DNA of 64,000 nucleotides, from assembly GCA_002794775.1 (NCBI GenBank), contig NBAY01000062.1, positions 124,001-188,000 of the forward strand, read 5' to 3'. Shown one piece after another: positions 49,561 through 60,393 of the stretch. Every line of letters begins with the position of its first letter. Position 1 is the stretch's first letter. The position numbers and the translations under genes are program-made. Source of the DNA: Porodaedalea pini. Taxonomy: Eukaryota; Basidiomycota; Agaricomycetes; Hymenochaetales; Hymenochaetaceae. Under the pieces are notes generated by a model, which saw nothing but the letters and a program-made list of their open reading frames with translations, ran no database searches and was not told the DNA's origin.

Positions 49561-50920
49561 TAGGGCACTCACATCATCGACTTCCCTCTTCGCCGTACAT
49601 GCGCTCGCCTCTGATTTTACTGTCTTCCTCCCTGGCTTCATACTGGCGTGCTCTCGAGACGGGGAGACCAAGCTTCACGAGGTAGATTTTGTGGAACTCA
49701 AGGCCGAGGCTGTGGTGCCTGCTGTGTGCACGTCTGCAATTGCCGCCCAGGAAAAGGCAATGAAAGAGGAAGGGAGAATTGACGGCACGGTGAAGATTGC
49801 TATTGGCATGAAGAAAGAGGTCGACTTTCCGGGTTGGTATACGAACGTGCGTTGATTGTTCTGTAATCCCTCACTTTGTGCTGACAAGTATTATAGGCGC
49901 TGATTAAGGTCGATATGACATGCGTCTTCAGAGGGAGCTCCGAGCTTGAGGAGCCTATAGCAATCCGTCCGACTACAGAAACGGCTATGTATCCCTACTA
50001 CACCAAATGTATCAAGAGCTATCGTGATCTACCCCTCAAGCCCAACCAGTGGATCAGTGTTGCGCGGTGGGAGTCCAAGAGCCCCCAGCCGTTCCTCCGT
50101 ACGCGCGAGTCCCTATGACAGGAAGGCCACACTGCGCATTTCACGAAGGAGCCGACACTGAAGTACGGGTAATTCTCAATTTACATCGTCGCGTGTACGA
50201 GGTGCTGCTTACCGTACTCGTCATCACAGGCATCAAGTCGGACAAGGAGAAGTTTGCCGGTGGTCTTTACATGACGACCGGCCGTGGCATCCAAGCTGCG
50301 ACGTCGCATTGCCTTGGCCAAGACTTCTCACGGCCAGAGACGTTCAACGTCGTGGTCGAAGGCCTGGACGATCCGCAGGGTACGGGTCCGAACGGTGGTA
50401 AATTATTCTGTGGCAGAACTCGTGAGGCCTTAGCACGCGCATGGTCGGAATCATGGTCATGATTCGCGGCGACAACCAGGATCTTGTTCTCCCATCACGC
50501 ATTGCTCGCGTCCAAGCAATCGTTGTCCCCTGCGGTATCACCATGCACACTAATAAGTAGGAGTTATACGACCGCTGTGAGGAGCTCGCGAAGACGCTCA
50601 GGAAAGCGCGAAGGTGGATGTACGGAACGGCGACACTCCTGGCTACAAGTTCAACGACTGTGAACAGAAGGCGCGAAAATTCAATTATTCCTTATTTCTC
50701 GGTTTTCCTGTGGTCTTACAAATGGCTTTTTGTCCAGGTGTTCCACTTCGCCTTGAACTCGGTCCGGTTGATATCCAGAAGAAGCAAACACTTTCTGTGC
50801 GACGTGATACGGGCTTGAAGGAGACTGCCGTACCTGCACTTCTCAAGACTATCCAACAGGAGATGTTCGAGCACGCGAAGGCAAGGTACATGTCTTGCCT
50901 GTGTGTCACGACAATGGGAC
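49561..50920 (+). pseudogene. Prolyl-tRNA synthetase fragment, copy B (longest)
   Basis: Begins by repeating the copy A region in diverged form (AVHALASDFTVFLPG, KLHEVDFVELKAEA, GMKKEVDFPGWYTNV, same retained intron 49853-49896). It then moves into the catalytic core: [51 protein letters not shown] at 50116-50118 replaces the Trp codon before QEGHTAHF. Further shifted pieces carry GLYMTTGRGIQAATSHCLGQ, DPQGTGPNGGKLF and, near 50740-50890, the anticodon-binding segment LRLELGPVDIQKKQTLSVRRDTG. Clearly inactive. Confidence 0.82.
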
Positions 50921-51175
50921 GATGTCGTGCTGACATTGCTTCATACTTGCGTGCTCTCAAAACCGGCGAGACCAAGCTTCACAAGGTAGATTTTGTGGAA
51001 CTCAAGACCGATGCTGCGGCGCGCCTTACATCGTCGCATGTACAAAAGGAGCTGCTTGCCGTACCCGTCATCCCGGGCGTCAGGTCTGAGAAGAAGTTCG
51101 CCGGTGGTCTGTACATGATGACCGTGAAAGGCTTCATTCCGACGATAGGCCGTGGCATCCTTTTAGTTTAGAATT
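50921..51175 (+). pseudogene. Prolyl-tRNA synthetase fragment, copy C (internally deleted)
   Basis: A third occurrence: ADIASYLRALKTGETKLHKVDFVELKTDAAA jumps directly to KELLAVPVIPGVRSEKKFAG-GLYMMTVKGFIP, sequences that are hundreds of residues apart in the parent enzyme. So this copy is internally deleted or recombined. It ends where the A+T-rich subterminal region starts. Confidence 0.75.
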
Positions 51176-51428
51176 TTGTTTAAATACACTCAATTGCCAC
51201 AAGAATCTGCAAGAAAATGATTGAAAAGTTTGGAATGCCACCTAAAACCGGTAAGAAATGGTGTGAAATGCTATTAGAATTTATTGGAATACATAGAATC
51301 TGCTCATAAATCATACGATGCTTGGGATTCCGTTGGAATCGGAATCGGCCAGAATCCGTTGGAATTGCTTGAATATTCTACAGATTCTATATATTCTACG
51401 GTTTCTGACCGGGAGGTTTTTCCTGATG

Positions 51429-51740
51429 GATGCAGTACTGAAAGATCTAGAATTGGCAAACTCCCCCTTGCCTCCTGCTCACCAGAAAAAAAAATCTTGC
51501 CTAATTCATGTTTGTAAATTCATCATAAATATATCAGATGAGACTGGAAAATATGCTGCATATAGTCAGATACTATTAGCTTCCCTGAAGCCAAAACTAT
51601 GCTTATAAGGCCGGAATCAATTCAATTCTCATCTGATATATTTATGATGAATTTACAAACATGAATTAGGCAAGATTTTTTTTCTGGTGAGCAGGAGGCA
51701 AGGGGGAGTTTGCCAATTCTAGATCTTTCAGTACTGCATC
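51429..51740. mobile_element. 312 bp fold-back inserted in the right terminal repeat
   Basis: The arms 51429-51543 (GATGCAGTACTGAAAGATCT…) and 51627-51740 (…AGATCTTTCAGTACTGCATC) are inverted copies differing essentially by one A in a homopolymer. The centre is ~83 bp. The left terminal repeat has CCACTTTGACATCAGG without this insert, so the fold-back interrupts the right repeat only. The near-perfect arms imply recent insertion. I could not define a clean target-site duplication. Confidence 0.85.
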
Positions 51741-52089
51741 AAAGTGGCATGTGGAGCAAACAATACAGTCCCAAATGGACATGTAGATTCATAATAGGTT
51801 CACAGTATCATAATAGACTGCTTTGCCTCATTGGAGGTGCAGTTTTGAGGTCACAATAAAATAGACAAGCCAGATGCATGCAAACTCAATGTTTATCACA
51901 ATTTCCAGAACTTGTATGCATATTTCTCACACTATTTTGCACTGATATAAAACCAGAGATAAAACAATGAACTTAGAAACTTATTTGATGCAAAACGGTC
52001 AAAATCTATTTTGTATTTTGACAAATTTGAGGTGCTCAATGCACAAAAATCACATGATCTCAGCTTTTGCCAGCTTTTTTGCAACGGCT
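51741..52089 (-). repeat. Right terminal inverted repeat (outer part)
   Basis: Inverted complement of 45172-45523. It ends 113 bp before the DDB1 start codon. Its inner continuation, 51406-51428, is displaced by the nested fold-back. Confidence 0.9.
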
Positions 52090-52202
52090 TGAGATGATCG
52101 ACGCGTAAAGTACCGCTACAAATCTGCAGTCTGGAGCACGTGTCGATGAGCACATACGGTATAGGATCGTCTGCTTGAGCTGCTTGCTCGTCGTCGGCGA
52201 CG

Positions 52203-55200
52203 ATGAAGGCCATTGCGACTTTCCACCAGCCGACATCCGTCATAGGCTCTATTAAGACTACTCTTACCGAGGATGAGGACGTCGACTATCTTGTTGTCGC
52301 CAAGTCCAGCATCTTAGAGGTCTTTGCCATTCTTCCAGACTCTCTGCGCTTGCAATGCAGCCTCGAAATATGGGGACGCATAACTGCCCTGCAGGCAGTC
52401 CCGACAGGAGTGAGTGGGAAGTAATACGCCTCCATTCCTGTTTAACCCACAGGAAACCGTTGACAGGAGACACTTCAACACCACTTACTAGTTCTGACTG
52501 ATCATCCAGACCCAATGCTGCTGTTGATCGAATACGTTCAAGGTAATGCAAGCTCTGGACCAAGCCTAAGATCCCTTAAATCGGTGTCAATATACGAAAG
52601 GAATGCAAGACCAGCAGAATTTTTGAATGTGTGTCTCGTGGATCACAGAGGAAAGGTCGCGGTAGCCTGCTCCTACACAGGCAAACTTAGGGTTTTGGAG
52701 TTAGAAAACGGACTCGTTAATTCCGAGTTCGATACCTCGTAAGTCGTACTCGCTTCCTCCAGCTAAATGCGAGAAGTGCCGTCCTAAATTATGCACAGCG
52801 TACGTGAACTCAATATCCTGTCGCTATGCTTCCTCCGTACAGCAAATGCTCGCGCAACAGTACTGGCGATCTTATACAGAGATTACCTACAGAACTTAAG
52901 CGTCACGTCGCATGACCTCTCCATATCTGAACTTGAACTCTCACCTTCGCCTTCCTCCTTCCTCCCTGAATTCTCTGTAACCGACACGGAGTCCAACCTG
53001 TTGATCCCAGTTCCACCTCAGACGAAGAGTACTTGGAATATCAATGGCGGTGTTTTGGTCCTAGGCGGGAGCCTTATCACATTTTACTCGATTGATAGGA
53101 AGCAGAAAAAGAAAAATGCTTCAGCGGTGCCGAAGATATCGGGTGCAAGAGTACCTCAAGCAGAAGCAAACTGGTCATTTTCTGACATTACCGCGTATGT
53201 TTAGAAATCACACAGACAACCTAATCCTTACTCTATTCAATTGGTTCTAGGTGGTCTCAAGTTGACGCAGAAGGCACACGATTCTTGCTCGGGGATAGCT
53301 TTGGCCGATTAGCTCTGCTAGCTCTTGATCTTGAGAGACCGATCCTTGACATATTATTTCTCGGAGAGGTATGTAAAAGATATTTGCTGATGAGATGGCT
53401 TATCCAATACGACTTTCTAAGGTATCACCTCCCACGTCTCTAACGCCACTTGCCTCGCAATTTATTTACGTTGGTTCACACTTCGGAGATTCACAGCTAG
53501 TCCGCATTGCTGCTGACAAGTCTTCGGCGAACAGCACATATGTCGATATTTCTGAGACCTACAAGAACATAGCACCAATCATGGATGCTGTCGTTGAGGA
53601 TACTGACGACAGTGGGCAGTCTACTATTATCACTTGCTCTGGAGGTGAAAGTACCGGCTCTCTGCGAGTCATTCGCAATGGTGCAAACTTCACTGAGGAC
53701 GCTCGCATCGACGGTATCCCGAATATCTTCGGAGTGTGGCCTCTAAAGAAACATTACGATGACGAGTGAGTTTTATTATTGTTCCTAAATACGATGCTAA
53801 GACGCATTTCCACTTGGCGTAGGTATCACCATTTTATCTTGGTGACAACAGACGTGTCCTCGCATCTTCTTGAAGTGCCGAAATCGTACCAAGATGATTC
53901 TGTTGCTCGTTCTAATGACCTTATTGACCTAAGACTTAACGCTCCTACCCTTGCTGCTGCGAACGTGTTGAATCGGGTCAGCTCGACGATCAATAAATCC
54001 GAGTACGAGAGTGGAAGTTACTTGGTACAGGTTACTCGGGATGTCGTTGTACTCCTGAACACTCGAACTGGCATGAGCGAAGACCAATGGTTCCCGGAGC
54101 ATGGTCGAAGGATTGTCTTGGCAGACATCAGTCCTAGTCAAATTTGCATTGCGGTCTCTGGAGGCTTGGTCATTTTGCTCAATATCCTGGGCGACAAAAT
54201 CTCGGAACAGAGGTACGATACCATTTAATAGGGCAGTAGAAAAGCTCACAAGTCATATTCTTAGTCGTAAAACATTTATCGAGCCGAATGGAACATTCTC
54301 CGAGATCTCAGCACTTACCATAACTCCCATAAAAAGTAGTGCGAGATTCTCTTCTTTTGTCATTTTAGGCTTCTGGTCGTCGCTCGAAGTCAAGCCATTT
54401 ACCCTACCAACTTTTGAGCCGACTGAAGGAGTACCTGCTATCATGCCACACCTTCCAAGATCTCTGCTTCTTCATGATTTCGGTGACAAGGAAGCTGGAT
54501 CATGCCCATATCTTATGGTGGGCCTCGCTAATGGGACTGTGGTATCATTACCATTCGACAAGGGAAAGCTTGGCGATAGGAAATCCTTCGTGCTTGGGGA
54601 AGCGCCCATTTCATTAAGTAGTTGCTGCGTCAATGACCAACCGGCGGTTGTTGCGAGCGGTGCTCGCTCTGCACTTTTTTACCGGTCGAAGGACACGCTT
54701 AGTCACTCTCCTGTCCTCATGAAGGTAAGTAGCACTGTTGAGCTCGCGGCCGCCAGTTTGACCTGCTTTTGCATCCTTGCAGGACGTCACATTTGTTTCG
54801 TCGCTCAACACCGTGACGTTCGCTTCGTCTATGGTCCTTTCAACACTTGATGGACTAGTTATAGGCCGAATTTTGGAGCTTGACAAACTGCACATACGGA
54901 CGGTACGTTCACGGCAATATTTTTCGTGACTTTGCTTCTGAGACTTCACAAGGTATTCATGGGGAAGGAAAATCCCACAAGGTTGGCGTACCATTCAACT
55001 GCGAAAGTATTTGGTGTGGGATGCTTGAAACAGGATCGTGGTGTTTCGAAAGGCACTGCAGCGGCCGTCAGCTCATTCAAACTTATCGATGCTGTTGATT
55101 TTAGAAGTCAGTGCTATTCTATTTTACCTCTTCTCTCCAGCAGTTGATGAGCTCGATCAGCCACACATGAATTCTCATTTGAGGTGAATGAAGAAATTTC

Positions 55201-56405
55201 TGCTGTCGGAATAGTTTCTTTGGATTGTGAAAATGGCTGCGATACATTCTTCGCCGTCGGGTCGACGTATTTCGACGAGAATGAACGAGAACCCAGTCGT
55301 GGTCGTGTTCTGATTTTCTCGACTGGTACGAGTCGAAATCGATCTCCTTACCTATTGGCGGCCGCAGAAGCGAGGGGAGCCGTGAATGCTTTGGCGTGTA
55401 TCAATGGAAAGCTCGTGGTCGCAATTAATACAAGTGTAAGGCAGGTTTAGGTTGTGTAATCTTCATTGCATGCTAAGAATGGGTTTTAAGGTTGACATAT
55501 TTAGTCTGGTATCGGGCGACGACCACAAACTTATTGGATTAACGGGCTGGAATCATAACTACCTGGTGATAACTGTTATCGTAATTGACGATCAGATCGT
55601 CATTGGCGATGCAGTGTCTTCGCTGGCTGTGCTGAAACTTGAAGGCCACAGGCTAGTGACGGTCGCCAGGGACTATAGCCCTCTCTGGCCTTTGTGTATC
55701 GGAACGTTCGACAAAGGAACAATTATTGGCGCGAACGTAAGTCGCAATGTATGAGGCTTGTGGATTCACTAGGTCTCATTTCTCGTGCAGAACGACAACA
55801 ATTTGTTCTCGTACAAGCTGCAACAGCAAGGCAACAAGATGCTCCTTGAGCAAGACGGACTGTATAACATAGATGAGACAGTCAATAAATGTGTACCCGG
55901 TAAGGAACTGTTTTGAATCATCATTGAATTACAGATCTGATAAGAAAATGCAGGTTGTTTCGACTCGTCGGGAAACAAATTAGGCCTCCAAACAAGACAT
56001 CTACTATTTACTACGACGGGACGCATTTCAGTCGTCGTTGACGTCAGTGATGAACTTTCTAGACTGCTCAGCGGTTTAGAAAGGAATTTGGCAGGTGTCA
56101 TCAAAGGCCCTGGCGACGTAGACCATACACTGTGAGTCCATGGTTCTGATACGTTGCGTGAAAAGATCATAACTGACTAAAACATGTAAAGCTGGCGAGC
56201 ACCGTCGAATTCAAGGGGACGTTCCGATGCGCACGCTGCAGCCATGGGGTTCCTTGATGGCGACCTCCTTGAACGTTTCCTTGACTATTCTGCATCGTCT
56301 CCAGAAATGGCTCGCATACTGTCGGGCAAGAACGAAGCGGAAAGAATTGACACACCTTACATGCAATTACGCTCTATTCTGGAATCGTTGCGCGGCACAC
56401 ACTAG
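52203..56405 (+). CDS. DDB1: DDB1-type UV-damage DNA-binding / CUL4 adaptor protein
   Basis: Large WD-propeller (MMS1/CPSF-A fold) protein that links CUL4 ubiquitin ligases to substrate receptors and joins DNA-damage recognition. The start MKAIATFHQPTSVIGSIKTTLT matches the family opening (Q-P-T-x-V-x-G), followed by YLVVAKSSILEVFAI and IWGRITALQ. Further exons read EYVQG, NARPAEFLNVCLVDHRGKVAVACSYTGKLRVLEL, GDSQLVRIAADKS and PIMDAVVEDTDD. Near the middle come PRSLLLHDFG and LGEAPISLSSC. The end is VIKGPGDVDH, WRAPSNSRG, then GFLDGDLLERFLDYS, the conserved CPSF-A C-terminus, with TAG at 56403. Many short introns; I did not fix every boundary. The 5' flank is only 113 bp before the mobile element. 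Confidence 0.88.
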
Positions 56406-56566
56406 TTGTTACAATCGGTATGATCCATTGACATTCGGCAACAAGTCCAATAAATTATGTACACGACAACATCCGTAGCGATATGAACTGTAAAAGTCTT
56501 CCACGATGCACTACGATGATCAAAACTTGTTTGATAGTTAGCAAACAAAGACTAAGAATCCTATGA
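56406..56566. other. Convergent 3' flank, DDB1 / VNX1
   Basis: 161 bp between two facing stop codons; transcripts probably overlap here. No hairpin terminator expected or seen. Confidence 0.5.
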
Positions 56567-59500
56567 TCACCTTGTCCAAAGCGATGAAAAGAGAAGTCGG
56601 ATGTATTCCAACGCGGAACTCGAATAAACCTTATCTATACTGAAGATACCTGTACCCTCATCAATCCGATCGGGACGTTGGGGGGCAAAGTAGAATCCAG
56701 CAAGAAGAACGACGTAACTTTGTCGACAGTCATTCAGACCATGAACTGGATTTAGAGGTTGGTCAGCTCACCTTAAGATCAGTATACTTCCTCGATGGTA
56801 GTTACTCTTCGCTTCGATGTACGTATATGTGAGCAGAAAAATGGACAGAATGATTGCAATCACGTCCCATCTCGGAAAAATGAGCCTGCTCAATTGTTGT
56901 TAAAAGTATAACATCGAAAGTCAAAGATCGCCTTACGTGAAAGTATCCGCTACTGTTCCCATATTCTGAGGATCATGCCATGCCGAAAATGCAACCATTG
57001 CAGGGATTTGCAACAAGCAAACTTGCAATGCGTAAGCCGAACCGATTTCCATGCTGAGAAAAGCACGTTAGCCTGCCGACGTTGCCTAATGATTAAACCC
57101 GATTTACCTTAGAGCGATATTTCCATACATTGCGAAGGACATGGCATTCATAAACTCGGTTGTGTTAGGAACTAACGCAAAAAGTGTCAAACCGAGAAAT
57201 TTTTCGTCGATCCCAGAGCCTTCCAAAACAACATCGACGACGTCGACCAAAATTTCTTTCAAACGCGTGAAGTCAATCAAGACTCAACAAGGGACAACAC
57301 ACTGCGCTTACCAGCGATGGCGGCGTACAGAGCCGTACAAGCCAGAAGAACACTGGCACTTGTGGTACGACTCCAGCTCGGCGCCTCGTGTCCTCCGTGC
57401 CCACCACTATCCTCTTGCCCTTCAGTACCAAGTGCAGACCCTCGCAGACGAGCAGGAGAATGTGAATAAGCCTGCTGATGTCTTAGAGCAGACACTGTAG
57501 CGACAGCGACCGCACGAGTAAAATCATCTGACGTCAAATTATCAGGCAATTGCATAGACTGCAATCCCGAATTTTTAACGGCGTGGTTGACGCTCTCCAT
57601 GAATGGTGTATAAGCTCCAGCTTGCTGTGAAGTTTGAGGCCCCTGAGAAATTCTGCGGGTAAGCGCTGGCGAAGGAGGGTCAGATGGAATGCTGCCAGGT
57701 AGTTGGTGCTGATTGTTCGACCCAGAAGGCTGCTCCCTAGGGACAGGAGTTTGAGATCGTGACTGAGACTGATCGCCCTGCATTGTAACATCACTCGCTT
57801 TACGATTCAAGTGATGCGTTGGTAGGGTCAAGCCTGCCTGCGTCAGCCGATGATAAAGTGACATCCTTCCTTGACTATGAGGAATGGGAAGGTCAAGTGG
57901 ATGCATCAATTGCTGCGGATTCTGCCAGATCTGTGATGCATGAGTTCGTAGAGAGAACCAGAGGCCGATAAGGTAAGACTGCATAGAAAATAAGCTTTTA
58001 CGCAAAGAAAACATACTTCGCAGTACGACTTACGAGAAGTAAGACAACAGCACAAAAGTACATCAGAGATTTGACCGTCGTCTGATAGAAGTCGTCGTTG
58101 ACTGGGTCAGGATGTTCGTAATAGCAGTGGCTACATGTCCAAGGTATTTTATCTGTTGAAGTTCGCATGTCTGTAGACGGACAGCCGTCGCAGATAAGGT
58201 CAAACTATAAACTATACATCAATACTCGTATATAGCATAAAAGACGGAGACTGTACGTACGTTTCCATACGTCTGGTAGAAAAGGGTAGGAGTTAAAGTT
58301 CCGATGATAGCCATAATCAACATTGTGCTTGTAACACCAGCACTTCTGGCATTGAATTTCTGCTCCTTCTTACGCACTGCAGCACTGCACATACTGGCAC
58401 CAGGCATCAATAAGACACCTGCGAGTAAGCTACCGACGATGCTTCCTTCCACAAGATGACCCTTTCCCTGAGTTAATGCGATCGCGTACAGGATAATTTC
58501 GATAATTGAACCGAATGTTGCATTGATTACCGCACCCATTCCGATGGAAGACTGAGCACTGATGGAAGCAACAGCCATACCGATGAAGTAAGACAATGGA
58601 ATGACACTTGCCAGGCTAACAATAAATACCAGCGCTCTGCTCGCAAGGACGTGCAAAACCGCCGGAACATGTTGCCCACGCTCCTCGTACCTGTCTTTCA
58701 TAGGGAGCAGAACAAAACCATCTATGATCGCAAAAAATACAACGGCCATCAAGTTAACAAAGAAGATGTTAACGCCTCCGACTGTATATTTGTAATATCG
58801 GAATCCAACAGCACGATAAGTGCAAAGCAAGACGGTCGACGATGGTGAGCCAGAAGGCGCTGCTTGTCCAGCGGATAGACGGGTGCTTTTGAGAGTAAAA
58901 GTGGGTCCGCGAGCAGTGGCATCCCCAGGAGTCTGAGTTGTAGATGAAGAAGGATCAGGAGATGGAACTACTACTGCAGGAGGGGCAGCACAAAAACGGA
59001 TAGTGTCCGGACGTTGGAACATATGTTTGATCAAAGCCCAGTTCAGCTTTGCCATTGGGACCGTTATAACGAGGAACCAGCAAATGAGGCAGACGAAGAG
59101 CATAAGCGGCGCCACGATCGAAGCCAATAACAACCAAAAGACTGCTCTGCCTAGCCAGTCGCTGCTTCGTGACTTTGCTTGAGTGGTACCCGAATGTTTT
59201 CTCGTAAGTACTGTGCCATAAGACTTTTTGGGTCCACTCTGTGCGAATGAGGTGCGCTCGTTTACACCGCTCGCAGTACGTGCTGCACTGCCTGCAAACG
59301 GAGAAGAGACGTTCCGCTGGGTGATTGTCGCTGAAGGAGATTGAAGTCGAGACGGAACTCCTTCGTCTACGTCATCTATCGGCCTGATGGTATGGTTGCT
59401 CTCCGCGTCGGAGACACGCACCGAGATGAAATTACCATCTTCATCGACGTCCCGTTCTGAAAAGCCTGCAACGTATTTTCCGAACGGCCAGAGTAGATAC

Positions 59501-60186
59501 CAACCCAAACCATAGATCAATGGTGCATACCGGCGCCCACCAAAAGGTACCATGAACAAAATAGCGGAGACCAGAAGACACACAGCTGCAAGCCAAAAAC
59601 CGAACAACATGGCCCAAGCTATGTTTCCCGGATGCAAATGTCTTTCTCCGTAAGCAGTTGGAGTGGCGTGGAGTGCAGTTTCCGCGTCTCTGTTAACGGT
59701 TCGGGACTTCTTGTAGAGTGCGGGTTTCCAAATCGGAAGGCCAAATGGGTGGTCAACATTCATGAGCGATTGTCGGTCCTTTAGTGTAAGGGGATCATCT
59801 TCTGTGTATTGACGTTGCCTGCGTTCACTTTCCTCCTCTTCGTTTTCCTCGCCAGGGCTCTCAGTGTCGGCGGAAGCCTTGCCACGTCCCTCTGTGGCAC
59901 TGGCGTCGTCATCCTCGTCCTCGTCGTCCTCGTCGTTCTCATCCTCCTCGAGCTCACTGCTAACACCTAAGCTCTGGGCACCCGAAAGCGAACGTGTCGG
60001 AGCGCGTCTCGGAGCAGGTGTTGCCGGAAAATAAGATGTGCCCTGGTTGTGGTGGGGGGCTTCGGCAGTCCAACTTGAGTGAGAGGTGCTGCGATGGATT
60101 GGAACACGGTATCCAGGCGTCGAAGTCGCGGAGGGCGACTGTTGTCCGGGCTGTTCGCGTTCTGTTGGCGATGGAAGGCTGGACAT
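56567..60186 (-). CDS. VNX1: Vnx1-type vacuolar monovalent cation/H+ exchanger
   Basis: CaCA-superfamily exchanger; the yeast relative Vnx1 moves Na+ or K+ for H+ across the vacuolar membrane. The long first exon 60186-58261 encodes a disordered, very acidic N-terminus (residues ~60-110, Glu/Asp runs), then ERHLHPGNIAWAMLFGFWLAAV and several membrane segments. The first exchanger repeat is GAVINATFGSIIEIILYAIAL with GHLVEGSIVGSLLAGVLLMPG. Later exons give a four-cysteine loop (LICDGCPS … TCSHCYYEHPDP), a Gln/Ser-rich loop (57277-58000), the second repeat LGLTLFALVPNTTEFMNA, and a last segment VVLLAGFYFAPQRPD; the stop is at 56567. The ATG at 60186 opens the frame. About seven exons; small downstream joins are approximate. 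Confidence 0.88.
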
Positions 60187-60393
60187 CGCTGCTTGCACGT
60201 CGGATGCGCGATATCGCGAATGGCAAGGACGACGAGGACGCGCTCAGGGGATACGCCACTGGCGGCTGGTGAGAGCGCGACTTTTAAACCCAGCGGCATA
60301 CCCTTTTCGGGCAATTCTCATGTTCGACTGCCTGGCTCCCAGTTGGCATAGCGCACACGCAGCGAAACATCTCTATCTGGAATGCTATCGATC
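60187..60393. promoter_or_regulatory. Divergent promoter, VNX1 / CoA-transferase
   Basis: About 207 bp between start codons. GCGACTTTTAAACCC near 60280 is the only A+T-rich core seen. No regulator site is assigned. Confidence 0.4.

Larger units (their letters stand above)
45172..52089. mobile_element. 6.9 kb TIR element carrying translation-gene fragments
   Basis: The two ends are inverted copies of each other. The sequence from 45172 (AGCCGTTTGCAAAAAAGCTG…) matches, almost base for base, the reverse complement of 52089 back to 51741, about 350 bp. Inside are A+T-rich subterminal regions with many TAGAA/ATTCT motifs, an internal long inverted repeat (45900-46590), a second fold-back inserted in the right terminal repeat (51429-51740), and a central cargo of eIF4G and prolyl-tRNA synthetase pieces (46618-51175). 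No transposase, helicase, integrase or reverse transcriptase is seen, so it would be non-autonomous, comparable in logic to Pack-type gene-capturing DNA transposons of plants. The tetramer TGAG occurs at 45166-45169 and 52090-52093, but not flush with both ends, so a target duplication is unproven. Class is unassigned. Confidence 0.85.

Noticed and set aside
45160..52095. TGAG as a 4-bp target-site duplication of the large element
   Set aside because: TGAG is flush with the right end but two bases away from the left repeat, so it may be chance.
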